Shown in pieces: positions 34,091-46,077 of a DNA stretch of 64,000 bases. The stretch lies in contig NC_090119.1 in NCBI RefSeq assembly GCF_023973825.1, forward strand, positions 124,001 to 188,000, given 5' to 3'. Both the position numbers and the translations under genes were made by a program. Position 1 is the first letter of the stretch; each line of letters begins with the position of its first letter. This stretch comes from Plasmodium brasilianum. Taxonomy: Eukaryota; Apicomplexa; Aconoidasida; Haemosporida; Plasmodiidae. Below the pieces are notes generated by a model. It was not told where the DNA came from. It saw nothing but the letters and a program-made list of their open reading frames with translations, and searched no databases.

Positions 34091-34884
34091 CTTGGACTCA
34101 TGAGACGGCTATGTTCATCTATACGCGAAAGGGAGGGGAGAACGCATGTATTTACACATATACAAATATATACATATATATATTTATACATGTACATTTT
34201 AATACACCTATACGTATATTTTATATTTTTCTCCCCTCACCCTTATATATGTGAGACAAGCATCAGAGCAAAGGTTGAATGGTTACTCCTCGTAAGGGGG
34301 ATCGTTAGGAGGTGCACGCTTAAGAACTGTTGACAAGCACAGGCATATAAAAAAAAAAAAAAGAAAAAGAAAAAAAAATTCAATTTTTAAAATACGAACA
34401 GGAGAGAGAAGTAACACATGTTTATTATTATACTGTGTTCAGTGTTTCCTTATTTTGGTATTATCCCTTTTATATTATTAGTGTTTTGGCATTATTTTAT
34501 TTTTCCCCCTTTTTCTCTTCTACCTTATACACGAATAGCCGTAAGCAGCACATAAACAACCTTGCAGACTATATCTTGCAGGGTTAGCGTTAAAAAAAGG
34601 CAAACAGACAAAAGAGCAGAAGAGCAGAAGAGCAGAGGAGCAGAAGAGCAAATTAACAAATGAACAAATGGACAATTGAACGAATTGACAAATCGTCAGA
34701 TAAGACACAAATACGCAAACGCACGAAAAATACTAGCGTTGTAATGGTACTTGTTCAAATTACAACTAATAAAATGTGTATCCTTCCCAAATAAAAAAAA
34801 TAAAAAAAAATTTGCATACACATGATACACAAATAATAATATTTATATGAAATACTTTTTCAATTTCAGTAATATTTAAAAATT

Positions 34885-34975
34885 AAAAAAAAAAAAAAAA
34901 TAATAATTGTACATGGTAAGTTTAAATAAAAAATTAAAAAAAAAAAAAAATAATAATTGTACATGGTAAGTTTAA
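34885..34975. repeat. Direct duplication around TAATAATTGTACATGG
   Basis: The same stretch, AATTAAAAA then poly-A then TAATAATTGTACATGGTAAG, occurs twice in tandem with a spacing of about 56 bp, just before a long poly-A tract. Confidence 0.85.
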
Positions 34976-34983
34976 AAAAAAAA

Positions 34984-35021
<38 letters not shown>

Positions 35022-36014
35022 AAAAAAGAAAAAAGAAAAAAGAAAAAAGGAAAAAGAAAAAAAAAAAAAAAAAAAAAAAAAATGTTTACTCTTAGCATAT
35101 GGACATATGGACGGGTGTACATATGCCTTAATGCACTTTTTTTTCTTCTTTTTTTTTCTAATTACATTTTGAATGGTAAATGTGTTAAAATAATAGTTTT
35201 TAAAGGATGCTCCTGTTTATTTATGTACTATTAATACTTCTCATTTATATTTCTCATCCATAATTTAAATTTGACTGGTGAACAGAATAGACAGCAAAGG
35301 GAAGACTGTTACCGCAGGGGTAATACCAAGAATAGCACGAATATATAGTTTTAGTGTTTTGGTGTTTTGGTGTTTTGGTGTTTTGATGTTTTGCTTTATT
35401 TTGCTATTTTACCATTTTATCATTCTGTTATGTTGTCATTTTTCCATTTTGCATTTATTATTATTATTTTCTTTTTTTTTTTAATTTTTGTATATACAAG
35501 TAATGAAGATACGGCCTCAAATAAAGGCATAAAAAAAAAAAAAAATTAATCCGTGAAATATACGAGTACTCGCGGACATAAGCAACGAATGAGTTGGATT
35601 AGGGTATAATGAAAACAGCTCTCATATGTAATACATTTTTTTTTTTTTTTTTGAGCATATTTAACCCATTTTCTTAACTTCTTTTGTTTTGTACGTATGT
35701 ACATGTGTATATATGCGTATATATGTACGTATATGTATGCGTATATATGTACGTATATGTATGTGTGTATGTATGCGTATATATATTCGTGTATGTATGT
35801 GTGTATATATGCGTGTATGTATGTGTGTATATATGCGTGTATGTATGTATATTCGTTTGCATATGCGCATGTACGTATAATTCTGTCACTTTCGTACTCA
35901 TATGGATACAAGTATTTCGTAAAGGAACAAATTCAACATATTTATTCTCCCGCAAAATGAGAATGCACTTGTTTGCAGTTTATAAAAAGGTATACAGAGA
36001 GGTAGCCACATAGA

Positions 36015-36180
36015 TATATATGCATATGTTTTACATTTACATATGTTTTACATTTACATATGTTTTACATTTACATATGTTTTACATTTACATATGGCAT
36101 ACATAAACATATGGCATACATAAACATATGTCATACGTACACATATGTCATACGTACACATATGTCATACATGTATATAA
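36015..36180. repeat. CATATG-spaced 20-bp repeats
   Basis: Four copies of ATGTTTTACATTTACATATG, then CATACATAAACATATGG and CATACGTACACATATGT variants. The CATATG palindrome recurs about every 20 bp. Confidence 0.88.
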
Positions 36181-36499
36181 GCCACATATGTACATAAGTC
36201 ATATATATATATATATATATCTATATATACATATATATGTACATTTACGTGTCGCCTTAACTGTTTTAGCTGTATCATTTTGTACATATTGTTAAATGCT
36301 CCTTACAGTGAAGAAGACATGACAATAAAACGCAAGAAATGGTAAAAAAAAAAAAAAAAAAAAAGGCTTAAAGTTCAATGAAAATGGAGCACAATTTAAA
36401 AGGGCGTTACAGGTAATGTTCGTAATGTAAGAACAATGTATGTAAAATATTAGTTAAGCATAATCAAAAACAAGAACAAGAACAAAAAAAAAAAAAAAA

Positions 36500-37271
36500 A
36501 AGAAAAAGATAACTCGTATGAATGTCCAATATTGCTAGTTAAATGCACTTCTTTTGAAGGGGGTAATCTTGTAGTTGGCGCAAGAGATTGTAGAGAAGAA
36601 AACAATACTCTATTTTGTAACATATATGCACATGCACACGTACATACATATATACATACATATATACATACATATATACATACATATATACATATATATA
36701 TATACAAAGTCACATGCCCATGTACATATGCAGTATCAAAAGAATGACTGAGAATTTGAAAAACAACTGCGTTAAATAAGCTTAATTAAGAGCACAACAA
36801 TATGCTTAGGTATTTCTTAAGAAAACTATTTAAGGTGAAGCAAAAAAATGGCATACACATGATAATACACGAAACGGGTATTTTAAATACTTAGGAAAAA
36901 AAAAAAAATATAGTTACACAAATGTGCTTAAAAGGAAGGAAAATATCAACATGTGCATGTGCAAATAAAATTTTATAAACATGAAAACATTTTTTTAAAG
37001 TGTGGTCTATTTCAAAATAAAATATACAATTTTTCTGAGACTGTTCATCCCTACAAATCCTCAATTATATCATGTAAGAAAAATACAAGAAAATATACAT
37101 ATAATGTTAACTGTAATATGCTAGCCGTGTTAATTATGTGTTATGTGTTATGTGTACCCGGTTTGTCCTTTGTAAAATGTGATAAGGTGGAGGGGGGGGT
37201 ATACTCAAAACGAAATTCGAAACTTCATTTTGTAAACGTATCCAGCGAAATGGGTTAAAAGAGTTACTCAT
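36500..37271. other. Coding-like island, strand unresolved
   Basis: On the plus strand a frame of about 109 codons stays open from about 36932 to the stop ending at 37258. It contains MLAVLIMCYVLCVPGLSFVK, a signal-peptide-like stretch from ATG 37118, but it has no ATG near its start. A plus-strand segment at about 36513-36620 reads VKCTSFEGGNLVVGARDC. On the minus strand, an ATG at 37271 opens MSNSFNPFRWIRLQNEVSNF up to a possible GTACAC donor at 37157, and a segment after an AG near 36605 is also open. The higher G+C here lengthens all frames, so I cannot decide between a small gene and chance. Confidence 0.25.
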
Positions 37272-38416
37272 GAAATACTCACTATTATATCCGCTTTAAT
37301 TTAATTTTATTGTTTCGTTTTTTTTTTTCTTTTTTTTTTTTTTTCCTTTTTTTTTTTTTCCTTTTTTTTTTTTTTTTTTTTTTTTTTTCCTTTTTTTTTT
37401 TTCCTTTTTTTTATTCCTTTTTTTTTTTTTTGTTTATCTCAAATTGTAAAAAAAGGAGCATATAAAAGTAAAAAAGGGAAAGCACCTTTAAATAATTTAA
37501 ACGAAACAAATTTGTTAATGCTGAACAAATTAATAGGTGTGGGTGAGGTAGATCAACAGTTATAAGCTAGGTGCAAAAGTACGATTATGTAAGTATGTAT
37601 GTATGCATTGAATGAGCATAAAAAGGAAGAAATTAAAGGTTAACGGGTTTATAAAAATAAATTAAAGGCCAACAAGGTATGCACCTATTATTATATACTT
37701 ACAAACATACAAAAATAAATAAACATGCATATGCATACATATACTTACATATAACCCAATAATGTTTGGCTTTTTTTGTATGTAAAAAGGGAGAGTCCTT
37801 CAGAAGAAAATCGGTGTTATGCCTTGTGTTATTCATAATTTAACAAATTTATAAAAAAAAAAAAAAAAATGTTACCCCAAATGAGCCATAGCCATTTCAC
37901 TGTTATGCCTTATATTTTAAATCATCGTTGAATGGCTTATTGGTTTCATTCTACCACAGATATGAACTGCGTATATATAAGCATATATATGTACGTATGT
38001 ATTTGTATATGTATATATTTATGTAGCTCTATCACTGTGCATATTTTCAATTTTTATGGTTATTCGTAGAAATTAGAAAAAGAGAGAATGAAATATAAGA
38101 AAAGCGTAAAGAAGGATAATGGTATAAACTGAAGATTTCTCTCGATTTAGTTGTTTGTACCCCTTCTCTTTTTTTTTTTTTTTTTTTTTTATTTATTTAT
38201 GCTTCACCATATCGTTCTTTGGCATCAGCATTGCTGTAGATATCATAGAGGCAAATATATATATTTATATGCACAAATATATAAATACATGTACATATGT
38301 ATATATGTGTAACGCATGTATGAACGTGCCCCGGTGTGCTTATATATGCGCGATATAGGTTAACGTGAACCATTTTAGTGCATACTTGCATTATGCCAAT
38401 AAGTCTGACATAAAGA

Positions 38417-39241
38417 ATGAAACTTTTACTTTTGGTGAGTATAATATACATAAATTATTTTTCCAAAATATGGGGTTACATAAGTACAGTAAAAATACAC
38501 AATTTGAATAGCATTTTAAATAAGAGGATAATAAGTACTCGTAGGGTTAATATTGTAAAACTCAATTTACAAAATGACAACAATAATTATGATAATAATA
38601 AAAGATTTTTTAATAATAGACCAGTAGTAGGTGAAAAATCACTAAATAAAATTACCTTAATTGGACGAGTTGGATGTGAACCAGACATAAAAATTTTAAA
38701 TGGAGGAGATAAAGTAGCTACGTTTAGTTTAGCAACAAATGAATTCTGGAGAGATCGAAATACAAATGAATTAAAATCGAAAACAGATTGGCATAGAATA
38801 GTTGTTTATGACCAGAATATAGTAGATCTGGTGGATAAATATTTAAGAAAAGGAAGAAGAATATATGTACAAGGGTCATTACATACAAGGAGATGGTTTG
38901 GTAATGATTTAAATAATCAACCAAAACAAATAACTGAAATAGTTTTGTCCTATAACAGAGGAGATTTAATATTTTTAGATGATAGACGTAATTTTATGAC
39001 ACGAAACCCACCAAATATACAATATAGTGAAAATCAAAATATAAATAATGAGAACATAAATAAAAATTCAAATAACAGTGTGGATATTATGCCTCAAACG
39101 GATGATAACAATAAAAGTGATAGCCCAAATGATTTTGCACACGCCCTAGACGATGGTGCTAATAACTTTGAGGGGATGGATGAAGACCTTGACAAGGAGG
39201 GGATATACGACAAAATGAATACTCAGGAGTTCGATGAGTAA
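38417..39241 (+). CDS. SSB: Apicoplast single-stranded DNA-binding protein (SSB)
   Basis: A bacterial-type SSB that coats single-stranded DNA during replication of the apicoplast genome. The single exon starts at ATG 38417 and codes for 274 residues. The first 20 residues (MKLLLLVSIIYINYFSKIWG) look like a signal peptide. They are followed by a basic, acid-poor stretch to about residue 70 suited to an apicoplast transit peptide. The OB-fold core starts at about residue 74 with LNKITLIGRVGCEPDIK. It has the SSB hallmarks VATFSLATNEFWRD, SKTDWHRIVVYDQ, LRKGRRIYVQGSLHTR and ITEIVLSY. The C-terminal tail is Asn-rich and acidic, ending in TQEFDE, consistent with the acidic partner-binding tail of SSBs. 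A possible GTGAGT donor early in the signal peptide need not be used, since the frame reads straight through. Confidence 0.93.
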   Translation: MKLLLLVSIIYINYFSKIWGYISTVKIHNLNSILNKRIISTRRVNIVKLNLQNDNNNYDNNKRFFNNRPVVGEKSLNKITLIGRVGCEPDIKILNGGDKVATFSLATNEFWRDRNTNELKSKTDWHRIVVYDQNIVDLVDKYLRKGRRIYVQGSLHTRRWFGNDLNNQPKQITEIVLSYNRGDLIFLDDRRNFMTRNPPNIQYSENQNINNENINKNSNNSVDIMPQTDDNNKSDSPNDFAHALDDGANNFEGMDEDLDKEGIYDKMNTQEFDE

Positions 39242-40999
39242 TCGGGGGAGAAAACCCACGTGGATATGTGTACATTAGGATGTATGTACATGGGTATCAT
39301 GTAGCTTGCTTGTTCATATTTTTTTTTTTTTTTTATTTGCACCCTCACTACAGCTAGCTTATAACAATAAAAAAAATGCACACATTTCCGGCTTGCATAC
39401 AACTTGTGTGTGTGCATTTTGTTCACCATTTAATTTCCAAAAATTTGAATAATGCAGCAGCTAAATGTTATGCAAGAATAAATGTTTGCGTCAATGCCCC
39501 TTTTGTTCGTAAATTAATGTTCCTGTTAGTAAGTTAAATTTGATACATAAACATATGAACATACATAATTTTTACCATTTTTTAGCGCGAAAATAATTAT
39601 GTACTGTTCATAAAAAAATAACTTTTTAGCTAGCACCTGCTATGCGGAATTTTCTTTTTTTTGTTTTTTTGCTATTTTTATGTTCCTATGCAAAAATACA
39701 AATGTAAACTAAAATTCGTGTATACGTATAGAAGACATGCGTATATGTGTATATAGATATATGGCTTCTTCCCCTTTTTTTTTTTTTTTTGTCTCAACTG
39801 TGAAGTATTTTAAAAATTTTAAGCATAAATGTTTAAAAATGTATGAGCATGTTTAAAAATGTATGAGCATGTTTAAAAATGTATGAGCATGTTTAAGAAT
39901 GTATGAGCACGTATAAAAATGTATGAACATGCATAAAAATGTATGAGCATGTATAAAAATGTATGAGCATGCATAAAAATGTATGAGCATGTATAAAAAC
40001 ATATGAACATGCATAAATATGTATGTGAATGCATAAAAATTTATGTAAATGCATAAAAATTTATGTAAATGCATAAAAATGCATAACTATCTTCTTAAAC
40101 ATTTTAAAAAAACAACATTATTGTGTTGCCATAATTTGGGGAAAATAACTTTTATAGAATTAGCACAGTCGTTGTGCCTTCCTTGACATACACACACATA
40201 TAATTACATGCAAACTCTCACTGATCTTCACACATGTGCAATTTTATGCCTATTCATTAGCAATACAGTTTCGACGCACCTATATGAACGTGTTAAGGAA
40301 AATAAGGAGAATTAGGAAAATATTTTATTAAAAATGTTTGCAAAGAGTTAATGTAATTATGATAAAACAAAATGCAACGTGTTATGCACTTTCTTATTGC
40401 AAAAGTATGCAATGTTCAATGGACTTGAAAAAACTCAAAAAAATAGGTAAATGGATAAATAGGTACATAAATGCGCGGATAAATAAATGAACAGATAAAT
40501 AAATAAACGGGGAAATAAATGAGTGGGTAAAAAAACAAATAAGTTTAACATGACAATTCTTCATAAATGCACATGTACCTTAAAATATAGATCTGTAATT
40601 AAAAAAAAATAATAAATAAGGCCTATTCACAGTGGCATAACCATATGTACATAACAACAAAAATGAAAGCATGAAAAACGTGTTAATCGTAGAAAGGATT
40701 AACAAATAGCATGAAAATAACACAAAAGAGTAACACAGTTCGTTAAATGTTTGTAATATCCCGCTTTTTTTTTTTTTTTTTCCTTTTTTTTTAAGAGTTT
40801 GCAAAAACAAAACAGTAACCCCCACCCAGTTTTTTATTCACGCATGAGTGCCGAGTGTAAAACTTATTCCTCTCTAAGGTGACAATATCCAAACATTCAC
40901 TTGCTACCCCTCTTCGACTGTTAATGCTTATCTTGTTGCAGTGTTACACTATGTCAATTACATTTCTTCAACCCTTTTTTTTGGGGGCTTGAAAGAATA
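39242..40999. other. Convergent intergenic region between SSB and PRP5
   Basis: Holds the 3' flanks of two convergent genes. It contains a 20-bp minisatellite (39825-40085), a TAAATGAACAGATAAATAAA stretch (40440-40535) and poly-T runs. I see no exon. Confidence 0.75.
39825..40085. repeat. 20-bp minisatellite (AAAAATGTATGAGCATGTAT)
   Basis: About 13 copies of a 20-bp unit that drifts toward AAAAATTTATGTAAATGCAT at its right end. Confidence 0.92.
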
Positions 41000-43900
41000 C
41001 TAACGAAAGGCACTATATACAGCACTTGTTTTCTGATTTTTGATGTTACATTTTTGCATAAAATCATTAAGAAGAGATGTGAGTTCATTTCGAGCTATTT
41101 GTACTTGATTGTATGTTGATGCAGTAATTTCTATGTGTAGTGGTTTAGTGTCTAGTAAGAAATTGGTTTTATTTGGTTTGGATGGGTTAGCATATTGTCC
41201 TTTAATTTGACAGCTAGCTCCTGACATATCAGCAATTCTTGCCAAAACATCGCGATGAGAAATTTTTAAACGAACATGTTGTGGGTAATCATTAATGTAA
41301 AATTCTTCTAAAATTGTGTTATCCTCTGTAATATATGTATGTGGTAAGTAAGGGGAATATTTCTTCATATTTTTTGTTCTGATAACATTTAAAAGCATAT
41401 TTCTTTGAATACTTTCATTTCTCGATTCCATTTGCATTTTGTTATTTATTAATTTTTTTTTAATATCCTCCTTGGTTTTGTTAAATGTAGCTTGCCTTTC
41501 TTTTTCATCCTTTATATGTTCTGTTGCTTTTAATGCTTCTTGCTCTGCAGCCTTGTCAATATCATTCTCCTGGGATATATTAACACTCCTGTAGTTGTTT
41601 TGATGATGTGCAATAAAATTATATGTTTTCATCAGTTCGTTTATTTTTTTTGCTTTCAATGATAAGTTCATTGTGTCGTTCATCTTTATTCGTTGTATTT
41701 CTAGTTCGATTTTTTTCATCTCATTAGGGTCCGCGTTAAGCGGAGCGTTATGGTTAGACTGCGTGTTATGGTTAGGATGCGTATTATTGTTAATTGGTAT
41801 GCTACGGCTAAGTGGCGTGTTAGGGGAAGGTGGCACTACAGCGTTAGATGGCATATTCACATTTTCCCTACTCGAAGTGTTTTCTACATCCCCGTCGGAG
41901 GTATACACATCTACATTGTCCGCATTTTCCTCTACTACTAAACCGAGCTCCTTTTTGGCAAGAGCTTTGTCTAATTGCATCCTTGACTTTTCATTAGGTG
42001 TGAACTTGTATCCCTTTCCTTTGTATCCTTTTTTTTTTTAATGTCTACGGAGTTACTATTTGCATATTGTTGAACCATGGTTTCAAGTTCAGGTGGTATA
42101 TCTATTGTTTTATTTAAGTAATAAATATTATTTTTAATTAAATTATAAATGTCATACGCTTTTGAATGTTCATTAGGTGTAATAAACGTGTAAGCATATC
42201 CTATATTATTAGATCGTCCTGTTCTACCAATCCTATGAATATAATCTTCTATATGATCTGGACATTCATAATTAATTACTAGTATAATATTTTTTATATC
42301 TATTCCTCTCGCCATAACAGAAGTAGCAATTAAAATTTTGTTTTGTTCATTTTTAAAATTCTGTAAAGTACATTGTCGATCTGCTTGATCCTGCCCTCCA
42401 TGTAATACTAACGTTTTATAATCATATTTGAATAATTCTAAATATAACACATCTGCTTCTAACTGTTTATTAACAAAAATAAGAATTAACCCATATTTTA
42501 CCCATTCACCTAGTAATTTTAAAAGTCGAAAAATTTTTTTAGATTCATCCAGTACTTCAACAAACTGATAAATATTATTATTCGTTTTTCCCTTTTCTCC
42601 AACTATTATTTCTATAGGTTTATATAATAATTTTTTTGCTAAGGTTTGTATATAATTCGGAAACGTAGCAGAAATCATAGCTGTCTGTTTATCCTTTCTA
42701 CAATTATTTAATATACTATGAATCTGAGATTCAAATCCTAAGTCTAACAAACGGTCTGCTTCATCTAATACAACAAATGATACTCTATTCAAATTAGTTA
42801 CTTTACAATTACTAATAGTTAGTATATCTATAATACGACCTGGAGTACCTACTAATATTTCTACTCCTCTTTTTAAAGTATTCAATTGCTTTCCTATATT
42901 GGAACCTCCATATACTGCTAATATTTTTAAACTAACAGAATCGCAATATACTTTTGCTTCATTTTTTACTTGTATACTTAACTCTCTTGTAGGTGTGAGG
43001 ATAATACCTATAGGTCCATCATTTTTTCTCAAAGGTGGTTGATGTAAAACATGTCGAATTAGAGGAAATAAATAGGACAAGGTTTTTCCACTACCTGTCT
43101 CAGCTATAGCTATAACATCTCTACCACACATAAGTGCAGGTATAGTTTGCATTTGTATGTTGAACATTTTTTTAAAATTTTTTTTTTCTAAAATGGGTAA
43201 AATTTTTGAAGGTAATCCACATTGATAAAAGTATTGCACTGGACGAGGACAATTTTTACCCCTCACAATTATATTTCCATTATTTTTTCTAAACATGTCA
43301 ACATCATTTTCTTTCATATTTGTTATTTCACTTACTTGTACATAAATATTTTTTTTTATTGGTAAATACTCAATTTCGTCATGATTGACCTGTAACACTT
43401 TCTTGTTAACCTTTTTCAAACTATTCGTTTCACAGTTGAACTCGCTGTCGTCACTTAAGTCTTCATTTGAGTTTTCCTCTGTATCGCTTATTACTCCAAT
43501 CTCCAGCTCCTGCTTCTTTTTTGCGCTCCTTTTGTCATCCTCTTTTCCTGCTACACCATTTTCTGCTGTAACTTTTACTTCCTTCTCATTTTCTTTCTTC
43601 ACATCGTCCTCCGCTTTTTTCTTAAGTGCCTCGATGAACAGTTTGTGAAATTTTTCATCTTCCTCATCCGATGCATTTTTCATTTGATTTTCTTCACTAG
43701 AAGCATTGTTCATTTGAATCCTACTTTTGTTCATTTCCTTATCACATATTTCTTTCTCCTCAGTCCTATCAGCTTCATTAGAATTATTCGCATTGTCATC
43801 CTCCCCCTCACTTTGCACTTTTTCAAATTTGTGTCTGTTCATATGGTAGCTATAAATTTCGTCTAACGTTATGCACTGATTAGCTCTTATTTTTCCGTCC

Positions 43901-45354
43901 TCCTCCTTATCATCCCCCTCTTCCATATTTTCTATTTCTAAATTTTTCATAAACAGTTCTAATGGGTCTTCTCCCTGTTCCACTTCTTCTTCATCTTTTT
44001 CTCCTAGTCCCTTTTCCCCATTTTTTTTTATACCCATAATAAGACCACCGTCCTCCTCACCTCCTCTATAACGATTTTCATCATTCAAAATGGTCTCGTC
44101 CAAGGATATATTTCTATTAATATTCGTCCCGTCTTCCTCTTTCCTATTTAACATAAAAACCTCTAAATGTACCTTTTTGTGTGCACTACTACTTGTAGTG
44201 GTTAACGAAAATTTTGTGCCTTTCCCTGTTTTCTCATTCCCTGATTTTTTTATTTTTTCCGCAAACAGCTTTAGTCTTTCTAGTCTGCTAAGTTTATTAG
44301 GATCCTCCTTTTTTTCTTCATCCTCTTCCGCATTTTCTTCTTCACCTTTTGCGTGCTCCTTTACGCGGTTTTTACCCCCACTCATCTGTTCTCTGCTCCT
44401 TTCTTTTCCTTCTTTTTTTTTTTTTTCCTTTTGGTAATCTTGCTCCTCTTGTTCCTCTTCCTCCTCATCATTCTTACTGCTTACCCCGTCGTAACTATCT
44501 CTTTTTTTTTTTTTCCTTTTTTTTTCATACTCTCTTTTGCCATCGTGTTTTCCCCTTACTGTGCTATGGGAATCACTCCGTGCATAGCTGTAGTGATGTT
44601 TTTTCTTTTTTTTTCCTTCCTTATCCAAGTCCTTTTCTGCTCTTTCTTCTTCTCCTCTTTCTGTTCCCCTTTCTTCTTCTTCTTCTTCTTCTTCTCTTAC
44701 TCCTTTTCCAATTTTCCCCCTTTTGTAGTATTTTTCCCGTTCTGCTGAGCTACTACCACTGGAGTAGTTGTCACTACAATGAGCCCCTTTTTTGTTGTGT
44801 TTTACTTTATTATTATTTTTTTCTTCTTCCTCTACCTCCTCTTTTTCTTTCCCTTCGCACTTATGTGCATACCTCTTTTCATCCATCTCTTCCATGTTAC
44901 GTCTTTTCCCTCTTTCATTTTTTTGGTACTCATACTTATCCCCCTGAAATTTTTTTTTTGTTGGGGATTCTACATGTTTTGAACTAATTGATGATAAATC
45001 ATATGACTTGTTATGCTTGTTATCATTTGCATAAACGTTCTTGTATTCCTCATCACTACAATGGTTATATTCTTTCACTTTCATTTTTTTATGATTTTCT
45101 TTTAAGCTATTTTTTCTCTCTTTAATTATTTTCTCTTTGTAATATTCACTGTCCCTCTTCCTATAACTTTTCTCCTCTTGATAATTTTTATACTTTCTCA
45201 TATCTTCATCATCTATTTCTTTTTCTCTCTCACTTTTGTCATAGCTTCTTTCTCTTCTTTTTTTTTTTCTGCTACTATTGTCCTTCTCTTTTGCTTTATA
45301 GTAATACTCATCGGAATGCTTCCCCATATTTATCGGACTCTTAAACGATAACAT
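41000..45354 (-). CDS. PRP5: Pre-mRNA-processing DEAD-box RNA helicase PRP5 (DDX46-like), split by an apparent frameshift
   Basis: PRP5/DDX46 acts in the nucleus on the U2 snRNP during branch-site selection. From ATG 45354 comes a charged, Lys/Glu-rich region of about 650 residues. The helicase core follows: AIAETGSGKTLSYLFPL (motif I, about residue 751), PTRELSIQ, VGTPGRIIDIL, VVLDEADRLLDLGFE (motif II, about 863), SATFP, ARGIDI and HRIGRTGR (motif VI, about 1041). This frame ends at 41971. The family's conserved C-terminal part lies in another frame: GYKGKGYKF, then a KKELGLVVEE-type stretch, then a KH-like end (HVRLKISHRDVLARIADMSG), stopping at 41000. The switch falls in a run of 11 A (coding strand) at 42039-42029; 12 or 9 A would join the frames. 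I therefore annotate one gene of about 1,450 codons with a single-base indel, most likely a sequencing or assembly error. Confidence 0.9.
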
Positions 45355-45369
45355 TACTGTTTTTCAAAT

Positions 45370-45515
45370 TTAAAAATAAAAACAAATTCTGCAATTCTGC
45401 AATTCTGAAATTCTTCAATTCTGCAATTCTGAAATTCTTCAATTCTTCAATTCTGCAATTCTGCAATTCTTCAATTCTGCAATTCTGAAATTCTTCAATT
45501 CTGCATTCCACCGTT
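45370..45515. repeat. Imperfect AATTCTGCAATTCTGAAATTCTTC repeat upstream of PRP5
   Basis: About 12 copies of an 11-12-bp AATTCTGC/AATTCTTC motif, starting 16 bp upstream of the PRP5 ATG, so probably in its 5' UTR or core promoter. Confidence 0.88.
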
Positions 45516-45806
45516 CGAAAAAGATTTATATCAGTGCAGCTAATACGGGCAGGTTTTTGTCGCACTTAAGTGTACATGTTTGCACGCACATATATGTACT
45601 TGTTTGTCGCACTTGCGTGTACATGTTTGTATGTACCTATTTGCACGCGAGTATTTAAGTATACATTTGTACTTTTATAGTGCAAAACTAAAATAAAGCA
45701 TCAACATTCATAACAAGCAAACGAGGAAAAATGAAAAAAAAAAAAAAAAATTAACGTCAAAAAGAAAAAGGGGAATAAATACAAGCAATTTTTTTTGTTA
45801 TATTTG

Positions 45807-46021
45807 TCACACACATTTCATTTTTTTAGCGAATTTTAGCAAATTCGAAATGAAATTTTGTGCAAGGTAAAACACTAAAAAAGAAAAAAAAATAATAAAA
45901 AAAATAAAATTAAAAGTAAAATTAAATAAAATTAAATGAAATGAAATGAAATTAAATGAAAGAAAAGAAAATAAAAGAATATAAGTAAAAATAAAAAATA
46001 AATTAAAAATGGATGTTGTGC

Positions 46022-46077
<56 letters not shown>

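Larger units (their letters stand above)
34091..38416. other. Long divergent intergenic region between the giant gene and SSB
   Basis: 4.3 kb between two divergent starts, so it holds both promoters. The contents are AGAGCAGA repeats (34610-34650), a duplicated segment around a TAATAATTGTACATGG motif (34885-34975), very long poly-A tracts (34975-35085), TATGTGTG/CGTATA microsatellites (35690-35860), a CATATGTTTTACATTTA array (36025-36110), and poly-T runs with CC interruptions (37318-37430). A less biased island at 36500-37275 is open on both strands and is listed separately. I see no RNA gene. Confidence 0.65.

Noticed and set aside
34240..34330. Less A+T-rich stretch upstream of the giant gene, possible tRNA or ncRNA
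   Set aside because: I could not fold it into a cloverleaf or find tRNA boxes; it is more likely 5' UTR.
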